This document shows, piece by piece, positions 11,416-20,270 of a stretch of DNA of 64,000 nucleotides. Below the pieces are notes generated by a model. It was not told the DNA's origin. It did no database searches and was given only the letters and a program-made list of their open reading frames with translations. The DNA is from Posidonia oceanica (taxonomy: Eukaryota; Streptophyta; Magnoliopsida; Alismatales; Posidoniaceae). Numbering within the stretch: the first letter of the stretch is position 1; each line of letters opens with the position of its first letter. The position numbers and the translations under genes are program-made. The DNA is taken from assembly GCA_037176725.1 (NCBI GenBank), contig JAZBRS010000020.1:100272501-100336500 (forward strand), given 5' to 3'.

Positions 11416-12115
11416 AGCACTTATGCAGCTATGCACCCTATTTAAGTCTTGTTGTATCATGTTCGGCCTGGCTATGGACATGTAACCAAGACTAAATCAA
11501 TGCAAAGATTTTTGTTGTGCCATTTACTTGTGTGTTGAGTTTGCCTTTCATAACTTGATGCATGCATGTTCTCGCGCAACCATGTCTTGAGCTGCCTGTC
11601 CGGTTTGCTGTCAGAATACTGCATTGAACCCGCACATCAAACCCCATGGAACCATGAGGAGGGCGCCCTCAGATCTTGACAGTTCGCTAAAGTCAAAAGC
11701 AGCTACCAGAATTCTCAACACAAGGAAAATTACAGGAAAGCCCCTGTATTTTATCAGAACATTAGAATCTCTACAAAACAACGCCAGAACTACTCCGAGG
11801 ATACTCAGCCGCAGCATCCATCAATCGCCATGGGATTAAGCAAAGCCACTAAGCACCCTCAGTCGGATCCTCATTCAGGCTAGTACCCCTAACTACTCGG
11901 TTGGCAAGCACATCAGCTTTGTCCCCATTCTTCGTATTTCAATGCCAAGGGCGCTTCGGCTGTCCCCTGGTATCCTTTCCTGATACCATGGGCAACTTTT
12001 CTGCTGCCCTGTGGTATCACTCCCCCATCTTTCCCCAGGCTGACTCCCCTAATTGTCACGGGTCAGTCTATAGCTTTTGCCCCACCTTTGGGTTTTGATG
12101 CTCCCGTTATCCTTT
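11416..12115 (+). other. Element E: noncoding region between accessory ORF and repeat array
   Basis: No gene seen. Around 11950-12015 there are CCTGGTATC and GATACCA words that form imperfect inverted repeats, akin to the long hairpin at 12953-12980 and to GATACCAGG words at 55100-55200 in element F. Confidence 0.5.
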
Positions 12116-12760
12116 CTGGTCAATAAGTCTGAAACTTATCACTTTTCATTTCCTTTCCGCTCGATAAGTCTGAAACTTATCACTTTCCTTTGTGGTTGAT
12201 ACATCTGAAACCTATCCTTCCGGTCGATAAGTCCGAAACTTATCACTTTCCTTTGCGATCGATAGGTCCGAAATCTATCCTTTCCGGTCGATAAGTCCGA
12301 AACTTATCACTTTCCTTTGTGGTCGATAGGTCTGAAACCTATCCTTTCCGGTGATAAGTCTGAAACTTATCACTTTCCTTTGCAGTCGATAGGTCCGAAA
12401 CCTATCCTTTTCGATTGATAAGTACGAAACTTATCACTTTCCTTTGCAGTCGATAGGTTTGAAACCTATCCTTTCCAGTCGATAAGTACGAAACTTATCA
12501 CTTTCCTTTGTGGTCGATAGGTCCGAAACCTATCATTTCCGGTTGATAAGTTCGAAACTTATCGCTTTCCTTTGCGGTTGATAGGTCCGAAACCTATCCT
12601 TTCCAGTTGATAAGTCTGAATCTTATCACTTTCCTTTGCGGTCGATAGGTCCAAAACCTATCCTTTCCGATCAATCAGTCTGAAACTTATCACTTTTCAC
12701 CCCTTGCGGTTGATAGGTCCGAAACCTATCATCTATCACATCATGCCCTTTCCGGTCGGT
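12116..12760 (+). repeat. Alternating GATAAG / GATAGG hairpin array
   Basis: About twenty 19-nt inverted repeats alternate between two types. Type 1 is GATAAGTcygaaACTTATC and type 2 is GATAGGTccgaaACCTATC, each with 7-bp arms and a 5-nt loop. The spacers also alternate: ACTTTCCTTTGCGGTC after type 1 and CTTTCCGGTC after type 2. The two types differ by a complementary pair (A-T versus G-C) at arm position 5. No coding potential. Element F has related units (52930-55080), so this is a standing part of the 3' region of these Tat elements. Confidence 0.9.
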
Positions 12761-12952
12761 ATGTTCGAAACTTGCCAATTATCATCTCTTGCGTGACTTC
12801 GCTCCGGATGGATGGAGTCCTGCTTGCTTGCTTCCTCAGGCGAGGACAAGCTGTCCTTTTTCCTTGTTGTCGAGCTGGCAGCCCTAACTGCTCGGTTGAC
12901 ACCCGTCTTACTGTCTAACCTTCCTCTCAGTACCAGGAGCACTTTTAGCTGC

Positions 12953-12980
12953 CCCCTGGTATCATCCATGATACCAGGGG
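12953..12980. repeat. 13-bp-arm inverted repeat (CCCCTGGTATCAT)
   Basis: CCCCTGGTATCAT (12953-12965), two bases CC, then ATGATACCAGGGG (12968-12980): a perfect 13-bp inverted repeat with a 2-bp centre, in the 3' noncoding part of element E. Confidence 0.9.
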
Positions 12981-13484
12981 CATCTTTTCCACTGCCCTCA
13001 GTGTCTTTCTCGGGTTGGTAGCCCATATTACCTAGACGACATCCATCACAATGTCAGGCGTCTTTCTCGGGTTGATAACCTAAACTATCCGTTAATGAGT
13101 CTGTCAACTCATCGTCCATTGCACTAGCATCACATATTAGGTAGTTGCACCAGCATTACAAGCTAGGTAGTAGTGCCAGCATCGCATGCACACTAGCACC
13201 GCATACTCCCCCCTCCCTAGTAGAGTCAAACACCGCATCACATCAACATGCGTCACACCAGCATCGCTTAGAGTCGTACGCAGCTCGGCACGTAGCATTT
13301 GCATTGCCATCGCTTAGAGCGGAGCACAGCGAATGGCACCCCCACGCTAGAGTTAGCCCGAGCCTCAGTGCACAGCATCGGCATCCCATGCGAGAGTCGC
13401 CTTGAGCCTCAGCACACAGCATTGCATTATCCACAACACCAGCACACACGCATGCATCGCCTGTGTCTCCCTCAGTAGAGTTCA
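12981..13484 (+). other. Element E: unassigned noncoding stretch
   Basis: Contains scattered CAGCATCGCAT/CACACAGCAT words between 13120 and 13440 but no clear unit repeat, gene or LTR start. The start of LTR B expected here (TGTAGACACC) was not found, so the 5' end of this LTR copy has been lost or rearranged. Confidence 0.4.
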
Positions 13485-13561
13485 GCCCAAGCCCATTAGC
13501 AGCCCAACACACCCTTGACCAGGCCCTGTCCATAGCAGAGGTTCTTGTCGCCTGTCCTAGC

Positions 13562-13623
13562 GGCAACTTGTTCCGTCGCCACTTATAACGGCGACATGTG
13601 CTGTCGCCGCGCTGAGAGGCGAC
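13562..13623 (+). repeat. 28-bp-period hairpins GGCGAC/GTCGCC, first cluster
   Basis: Units begin at 13562, 13590 and 13618, exactly 28 apart: GGCAAC-7 nt-GTCGCC, GGCGAC-7 nt-GTCGCC, then a half unit GGCGAC. Each complete unit is a 19-nt hairpin with 6-bp arms and a 7-nt loop, followed by a 9-nt spacer. Confidence 0.8.
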
Positions 13624-15096
13624 ACGGAACCTGTTTGAACTCCTGCGCGCGTGACCTGTCGTCACCTCTCCACCGCCCGACCAAGCCACTTACTCCCTCG
13701 CAACGGCCACCTTTTGGCACTCTGGCACGCCATCCCGTCAGCTCTCCACCGCCCGACCAAGCCACTTACTCCCTGTGCCATTTCTGGCATCGTACCTCCT
13801 GTCGCGACCTCTCCACTGCCCAACCAAGCCCCTGCCACCCTGTGCAGACCTCGCTGACAAAACCAGAGGACCCGACACTCTCCCACACATCACACCCAAT
13901 TTCCAAAGCCTCCATGCACTCCCGAAGGAACCCGAACTTTCCATGTGCGAGAGCAAACTCCCTCCGAGCGTCCCGTGCCCCGTTCTGTTCCTCCCGCTCA
14001 CCGTCTTCCGAGTTCTATCGCCGTTTGGTCTCACCGACGCTGGAGAAGACAGTCACCTCCCCGCTCAGGTAACCTCTTCCTCTCCATCTGGTTTTGTCCC
14101 TCGAGGGAGGGGGATTGTTTCTGTGAGTTTCCCGTGTTTTTTGGTATTTCCTTTCACCATTTACACCTTGCTTTTTTGGCTCCATCGACGTCTACCGCTG
14201 TGTGAGGCCGTCTGGCCTTTGAGCACGTGGCACGGGCTGTCCTAGAGTTTGCCTTGCACCCCACTTGCATGTCGAACCTGTCTTGTTTCCCCCCAGGTGT
14301 CCTCCGTGCTCCAGTGAAGCCCACGAGCCCACCGTCGTCGACACGGCTGGCAAAGCTCGCGGACTTCGGCACGATGGGGAGTCCTCGGGGATGCTCGGCC
14401 ATCCCGTTTTCCACTCCCATTAGCTTCACCGGACCCCCCCAACCTCCCTGTAACTCGCAGACATCCCAGTTGGCCTCCCATATGCTCCCAGCCTCCCTCG
14501 TGGCTGGACGGCGTGTGTGGACGGCCGTCGACGGTGAGAAGGTGGTGGAGGACATCCAGTGGCCCGTTTTTACTCCCGTTTGTTTCCTCGTCCTCGTCTC
14601 GACTTCCCGAAGCCTCTAGTGAGTCGTGCATAAGCCAAGGAGCTCCCCGGCCTTCACCAAGGCCGCCAGAGTTCTCGGTTGCCAGCAGTGAAACCCAATA
14701 GGTGGGGTGAGAGATCCACAGGTCCATTTTTGGTTTAAATATATGTTTGTGTTCCTGGGAGTGCCGTCGTGCTTCCCCGATCATTAGTCGCATTTTTAGC
14801 ATCGCCGACAGTGCGGGATTTGGCGATAAAATCCGGCCAGCGGACTGCCAGGTGTGTCGCCTGTTCTAGCAGCGACTCGACTGTGTTTCTGGCAGTCCCC
14901 AGGTAGGACTTTGTGCCGGCGTATCTCGTGATCCAGGCACCCATTCTGCATGATAATTGCATGACTGTATTCTCCTATATGTCGTCTATCTCTGTGAATG
15001 CCTGCTTGCATGTTTACAGTCGTTTTGCATAATTTAATCGGTCACCGAAGTCCACTGTTTGGCCTGTCAAAAGTAGCTTTGGCCGCCAGTCAAAGC

Positions 15097-15215
15097 GGCG
15101 ACTTGTGCCGTCGCCGTGCATACCGGCGACGTGTGCTGTCGCCGTTGTGAGGAGCGACTGCGCCGTCGCCGCGCATACCGACGACGTGTACTGTCACTGT
15201 GGTGACAGGCGACTC
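15097..15215 (+). repeat. 28-bp-period hairpins GGCGAC/GTCGCC, second cluster
   Basis: Units begin at 15097, 15125, 15153 and 15180 (spacing 28, 28, 27). The first two are perfect GGCGAC-7 nt-GTCGCC hairpins; later ones have one or two arm mismatches. The copy of LTR B at 42276-42360 has fewer units, so the cluster has expanded here. Confidence 0.8.
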
Positions 15216-15225
15216 ATGCCAGACC

Positions 15226-15895
15226 CGCTCCTCCTCGGCCCTAACTACCGGCACCTCCTCCGTCATCCCAACTGCCTCCGACACCCTCACTGGAGTCAGT
15301 TCAAACCCACCGGACGTCGACGGGCCCTCTCCCTTCCAGGCCAACTTCTTCGGCCTCATGTACGCCTTGCCAAATCTTGGCATCAACCGAAAAAAGAAAA
15401 AAAAAGAAGAACCAACAGGGATCAGGGCACCACGCCGGAGGAAAGGGGAATGACAGGGGAGGAGGAGCGTACCTGCAAGTCGTCGCCGAAATCGACGGTC
15501 GCAGTGGCCGTAAACGCCGCACACGCCTCTCTGCCACAGCTTGTGCCCTAGCCGCCGACTGCGTGGAAACGCCGCTCACTGCCTCACGCCGTAGAAGTTC
15601 GGAGGTGGAGGAGAGTCCGCTGTCGTCGGAGAAGAAGAAGAAAGAAGTTAGGAGCGGGAAAATGAGGAGGCCAAGGGAGCACACTATGTTAAAAGGCCTC
15701 GATACGTTGGACGCTAGAAGTATTTGCGTCATTCGTTGGACGCGGTGAAGTATGGCGTCCTATGCCCAGAAGACTGTTTAGATGCTGGACGCATTCCATT
15801 CTTGTGTCATATGTTGGACGCATGCATATACAACGTCCAACACTTCGAAGCGACTTAAAATGCTGAACGTCGCCAGGAAGCCTCCAAATCAATTT
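15226..15895. other. Unassigned segment with minus-strand ORF and hairpin modules
   Basis: Begins where LTR B similarity stops. On the minus strand an ATG at 15383 opens MPRFGKAYMRPKKLAWKGEG, followed by PSTSGGFELTPVRVSEAVGM, in a frame that runs on into LTR B DNA (to 15090); it is preceded by a pyrimidine-rich leader. I do not recognise the protein. At 15707-15762 and 15785-15840 are two 56-bp hairpin-pair modules like those of LTR C, which puts the ORF downstream of a C-like promoter region on the minus strand. It could be the 5' end of an unrecognised retroelement or a captured gene piece. Confidence 0.35.
15707..15840 (-). repeat. Two hairpin-pair modules (27-CG-27), degenerate
   Basis: 15707-15733, CG, 15736-15762 and 15785-15811, TG, 15814-15840: four 27-nt units that start TTGGACGC or CTGGACGC and end in diverged complements such as TGGCGTCCTA or CAACGTCCAA. 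Length and the two-base joint match LTR C exactly, though arm pairing is weaker. Confidence 0.65.
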
Positions 15896-16092
15896 TCTTC
15901 CAATACCAAGGGCTTCTACAAGCTAGAATGCACATGGAGATGAGGCCATCATGATTTTCGAACTCCTGGTGCACAACCAGGAAAACAAAGCCAAAGAAGT
16001 ATCCTTTTATTCCCTTGGGCAACCCCCCCTGGCATAACTTTTATTTCAGTTCTTTCCCTTTGGGTAATGCCTAAAGGTTACCCCATATCCAC
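15896..16092 (+). repeat. Fragment of C-family internal DNA, plus orientation
   Basis: Matches, in the opposite direction, the primer-side internal part of the complete C element (19385-19545): GAGATGAGGCCATCATGATT, CAAAGCCAAAGAAGTATCC, TTATTCCCTTGGGCAACCCC and CATAACTTTTATTTCAG. It then ends CCCCATATCCAC against the inverted LTR of the next element, so an older C copy in plus orientation was here. Confidence 0.65.
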
Positions 16093-16702
16093 TATGGATA
16101 TGGGGTTTTTAGGGAGATGAGCTTGTTTTGGTTCTATTTGCTCTTTCTCGGGGTCCCCTTTTTGTATCCAACTCCGTCACTCCATAGGTGACGGAATTGG
16201 TGTGATCGCCACTCTCGGTTTGCTTTCGCTAGCCCTTGATATGCCTTGGGAGATGTGATATGGTTGCAGGTTCAGCTACCTTGGGACAACACCTGCGTTG
16301 CCCAAGGGTGCCTGTGCTTGGTGAGTTTCTTCTTCTTCTTCTTTTCCTTGCAAAACAGATTGAAAGAAGCAGATTAGATATTGTGTTGTAAATGATCTAA
16401 GGTAAATAAAAATGACATAAAATAAGCAAAGAGAAACACTCACCCGAGGGATTTTATCTCCCTGATTGCAACTATGTATGAATATGCCTAGCTACAACAA
16501 TATATGAAATGAAATGTGATATGCAAACTATTAAAATGAAAACCCCCTTTCGATATGGGTGGTATACGTAGAACGCAAGACGCCGTTGGCATGGTTGGAG
16601 ATGGAAGAAGACTCAAACTCTCTCAAAATTCATCTAGAATTGTATCCCTCTCTCAAGTTTGTGACACTAAAAACCGACCCTTGACCCTATGGGGGTACCC
16701 CT

Positions 16703-16712
16703 GCTTTTATAG
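16703..16712 (-). promoter_or_regulatory. TATA box in 3' LTR C
   Basis: CTATAAAAGC on the minus strand; the nearest hairpin pair ends 65 bp upstream in the transcription direction. Same sequence and spacing occur in the other two C LTRs. Confidence 0.75.
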
Positions 16713-16776
16713 AAGCAATGGAGGAACAAATATGGACACAACGGCCAAGTCAGCAAACTTTCCTGTTTCAGAGGTG

Positions 16777-17282
16777 TTGGATGCTGGACATTACAGCGTC
16801 CAATGTTAGCCACTGGCAAACCCAGCGTCCAACGACCTTCCGAGGCAAAGATGCCATGATCAAAGAATATTCCTCAATAAAAGGCTGATTAATGACCATT
16901 AAGGCCAACTAAAGCCTTAACTGGTCAAAGGACCTCTAGTGGAGGCAAAACACAAACTTTGACTTTAGCCAAATAAGACAAGTTTGGGGAAATACAAAAT
17001 CAGGTTATTGGATGCTACGATTAACAGCGTCCAACGTTGGACATTAGGATATCCAGCGTCCAACACACTCAAATGAAACTTGCCAATTTTGGCTTCTCAA
17101 TTAAAGGGACAAGTGTCAATAAACTTAATGAGGTGATTTTGTTGATGTGGACCAGTTTGACTTTCACAGATGGTTTGGGTCCAAAAGGAAAATTGGCAGA
17201 TTTGGAAATAAAATGAATTGGAACTGTTAGACACAGCTGTATGTTGCGTCCAACGTTAGACGCAGTTAAATGCTGCATCCAA
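16777..17282 (-). repeat. Three hairpin pairs in 3' LTR C
   Basis: Pairs at 16777-16832, 17008-17063 and 17227-17282, each 27 nt, CG or TG, 27 nt. Arms are TTGGATGCTG/CAGCGTCCAA and similar, loops 7 nt (GACATTA, GCAAACC, CGATTAA). Arms carry more mismatches than in the 5' LTR. Confidence 0.8.
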
Positions 17283-17406
17283 CATTCCAGAGAGGCAAAT
17301 GGGCTTTTGGATAAGCTGAGCAAAAAGCTTACAAAAATGAGTGGAGCATGATATGAGGTAATGGCACCTAAAAATGCAAGGAGAGTGCCAAAACGAGGTA
17401 TCTACA

Positions 17407-17421
17407 AATTACCCCTCCTTG
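17407..17421 (-). other. Polypurine tract of C element
   Basis: The minus strand reads AAGGAGGGGTAATT directly before the 3' LTR, the usual primer position for plus-strand DNA synthesis. The plus-orientation copy has AAGGAGGGGCAATC (29963-29976) at the same place. Confidence 0.8.
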
Positions 17422-17999
17422 TAGGTGGCTTCGGCACGAAGCTAGCTACAAGACGAGACGATATCCCCGTGTGACGCTACCTAGAGATCCTAAATGAAAT
17501 CCAATGCCTGCTGCCACCAGACTTGGACGAGACACAATGAGGGTCGACTAGAGAAACATGGCCAAGGGGGTTGCCCAAGGGGAACAAACTAAAGACACGA
17601 CCGCAGGGGTTGCCCACGGGGGTCGAATTAAAAGGCACTACTACGGGGGTTGCCCACAGGGGTCAAACTAAAAGACACGGCTACGGGGGTTGCCCGCAGG
17701 GGTCAAACTAAAGACACTGCCACGGGGGTTGCCTGTGAGGTCAAACTAAAAGACATGGCCACGGGGGTTGCTCGTGGGAGTCAAGCTTAAGGGATGGATA
17801 ACTAATGTTTCCGATGACCACTCAAAGTGAATGCAATGCAATGCATTATGTATGGATGTGTGCTGGCGGTAATGCAAAGGAGATGATCATGATAAGCAAT
17901 GCATGACCCTAGATAATGGGGTTCCTCCATCACTACCGGCTTCAATTTGTATATCAGGTTGGCTCAGGAATTTTTCTCACCACCTAAGGCAGACTAGCA
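17422..17999 (-). repeat. C element: conserved flank and CCACGGG-GGTTG-CCCGTGG array
   Basis: 17422-17540 holds a single-copy sequence shared with 29860-29960. At 17560-17790 about five units of some 50 bp each contain GGGGGTTGCCC flanked by arms, as in CCACGGG-ggttg-CtCGTGG at 17758-17777; several form 19-nt hairpins. 17800-18000 is single copy and shared with 29400-29590. Confidence 0.7.
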
Positions 18000-18540
18000 C
18001 ATGTGTGAATGCAATTTTGTCATAATCAGGTGCCCTTTCATCAAGTGTAGCCTACACTCTTCACAGCGACCGTCGTTTTATGATACACGCGTTGGTGAGC
18101 GAGAGGTCCATGATGTTTCCAAGTGTTGGGCAAAGGGGATTGACCTCTTTTCTGCTAGCCACGTTGGCTCTATTTGTCACAATCAGGTGTCCTTCCATTG
18201 AATGTTGCCTACATTCTCAACAGAGACTGTTGTCTCGTGACCCGGAATCAATGAATGATGGATCCACTAATACTATTGGCTTTATTCATCAGAATCAAGT
18301 GTCCTTTCATCGAATGTCGCACACATTCTCAACAGGGACTGTCGTCTTCTGACCCAGGAGTTAGTGAACGATGGGTCCACTAATACCGTTGGCTTTGTTC
18401 GCCAGAATCAAGTGTCCTTTCATCGAATGTTGCCTACATTCTTGACAGAGACCGTCATCCTCTAACCCGAGAGTTAGTGAGCGATGGGTCCACAAATACC
18501 GTTGGCTTTGCTTTGTTGGCCCGGTTGTGCTCTGGGGTAC
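18000..18540 (-). repeat. C element: about 110-bp tandem repeats
   Basis: Four to five diverged units around GTGTCCTTTCATCGAATGTT, GACCGTCATC and GGGTCCACTAATACCGTTGG. The same repeat is at 28760-29380 in reverse orientation. Confidence 0.8.
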
Positions 18541-18663
18541 CTGCTTTTGATTGGTTTGCTTTGTTAAGGGACACGGCCACGGGGGTTGCCTGAGGGAGTC
18601 AAACGGAAAATTAAAGACGCTGCCATGGGGGTTGCCCAAGGAGGTCGAACTAAAATTTAAAAG

Positions 18664-19386
18664 ACTTGAGCTGGATCAAACATTCAACACTCAAGGATCA
18701 AGCTGGATTATCCAACACTCAAGGATTGAGCTAGATTATCCAACACTCAAAGATCAAGCTGGATTATCCAACACTCAAAGATCAAGCTAGATTATCCAAC
18801 ACTCGAGGATTGAGCTGGATTATCTAACACTCAAAGATCGAGCTGGATCAAACATCCATCACTCAAAGATCGAGCTGGATCAAACATCATTCACTCAAGG
18901 ATCGAGCTGGATTATCCAACACTCAAGGATTGAGCTGGATCATCCAACACTCAAAGATCGAGCTGGATTATCCAACACTCAAGGATTGAGTTGGATCAAA
19001 CATCCATCACTCAAGGATCGAGCTGGATTATCCAACACTCAAAGATCGAGCTCGATTATCCAACACTCAAGGATCGAGCTGGATTATCCAACACTCAAAG
19101 ATCGAGCTGGATTATCCAACACTCAAAGATCGAGCTGGATTATCCAACACTCAAGGATTGAGCTAGATTATGCAACACTCAAAGATTGAGCTGGATCATC
19201 CAACACTCAAAGATCGAGCTAGATTAACCAACACTCAAGGATTGAGTTGGATCATCCAACACTCAAGGATTGAGCTAGATCAAACATCCATCACTCAAGG
19301 ATCGAGTTGGATTATCCAACACTCAAAGATCGAACTGGATTATCCAACACTCAAGGATTGAGCTGGATTATCCAACACTCAAAGAT
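18664..19386 (-). repeat. C element: 28-bp tandem array, about 25 units
   Basis: The consensus has GAGCTGGATTATCC followed by AACACTCAAAGATC (28 bp); some units read GATCAAACATCCATCACTC and are 4 bp longer. The centre TGGATTATCCA is an 11-nt palindrome. This array is absent from the other C copy in the window. Confidence 0.9.
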
Positions 19387-19558
19387 CAACCATTAGGTGT
19401 TACCCAAAGGGAAAGAGCTGAAATAAAAGTTATGCCAAGGGGGGGTTGCCTAAGGGAATAAAATGGTACTTCTTTGGCTTTGTTTGCCTAGTTGTGCTTC
19501 GGGAGTTTGAAAATAATGATGGCCTCATCTCCAACATATGACGCTAGTGGTAAGTATT

Positions 19559-19577
19559 CCCACTGTGATCGCCAATC
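19559..19577 (-). other. Probable primer-binding site of C element (tRNA-Arg-like)
   Basis: Three bases inside the 5' LTR end the minus strand reads TGGCGATCACAGTGGGAAT, matching 14 of 19 bases of the site complementary to plant tRNA-Arg(ACG), TGGCGACTCCACTGGGGAT. Position fits; mismatches may be age. Confidence 0.55.
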
Positions 19578-20196
19578 TGTGGATATGGGGTTTTTAAGGA
19601 GAAGAGCTTGTTTTGGTTCTATTTGCTCTTTCTCAGAGTCCCCTTTTTGTATCCAACTCCATCACTCCACAGGTGACGAAATTGGTGTGATCGCCACTCA
19701 TGGTTTGCTTTCGCTGGCCCTCGATATGCCTTGGGAGATGTGATATGGTTGCGGATTCAGCTACCTTGGGACAACGCCTGCGTTGCCCAAGGGTGCCCGT
19801 GCTTGGTGAGTTTCTTCTTCTTCTTCTTTTCCTTGCAAAATAGATTGAAAGATGCGGATTAGATATTGTGTAGTAAATGACCTAAGGTAAATAAAAATGA
19901 CATAAAATAAGCAAAGAGAAACACTCACCCGAGGGGTTTTATCCCCCCAGTTGCAACTATGTATGAATATGCCTAGCTACAACAATATATGAAATGAAAT
20001 GTGATGCAAACTATTAAAAAGAAAACCCCCATTTGATATGGGTGGTATGCGTAGAATGCAAGATGCTGTTGGCGTGGTTGGAGATGGAAGAAGACGCAAA
20101 CTCTCTCAAAACTCTATCAATATAATTCCTCTCAAGATTCAAGCTAAAATTTGTGACCCTAAAAAACCGCCCCCTTGACCCTGTGTAGGTACCCCT

Positions 20197-20206
20197 GCTT
20201 TTATAG
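20197..20206 (-). promoter_or_regulatory. TATA box in 5' LTR C
   Basis: CTATAAAAGC on the minus strand, 65 bp downstream of the promoter-proximal hairpin pair (which ends at 20271). Confidence 0.75.
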
Positions 20207-20270
20207 AAGGAGAGGAGGAACAAATATGGACACAAAGGCCAAGTCAGCAAACTTTCCTGTTTCAGAGGTG

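Larger units (their letters stand above)
13485..15225 (+). repeat. LTR B fragment, probably 3' LTR of element E
   Basis: Collinear, with many substitutions, with the complete LTR B at 41658-44127 (reversed): shared stretches include CATTAGCAGCCCAACACACC, TATAACGGCGACATGTGCTG, CCGACCAAGCCACTTACTCC, GCCTTGCACCCC and CATGTTTACAGTCGTTTTGC. Both ends are missing: the TGTAGACACC start is absent, and similarity stops at about 15225, before the primer-site side. Overlapping open frames on both strands in 13543-14962 are artefacts of GC-rich LTR DNA. Confidence 0.75.
16093..17406 (-). repeat. 3' LTR of C element
   Basis: 1314 bp, the minus strand beginning TGTAGATACCTCGTTTTGG and ending CCCCATATCCATA (TG..CA ends, the last mutated). 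TATA box CTATAAAAGC on the minus strand at 16703-16712. Three 56-bp hairpin pairs at 16777-16832, 17008-17063 and 17227-17282. Open frames inside are not genes. Confidence 0.85.

Noticed and set aside
18664..19386. CRISPR array
   Set aside because: Units are directly adjacent with no unique spacers, in plant retrotransposon DNA.
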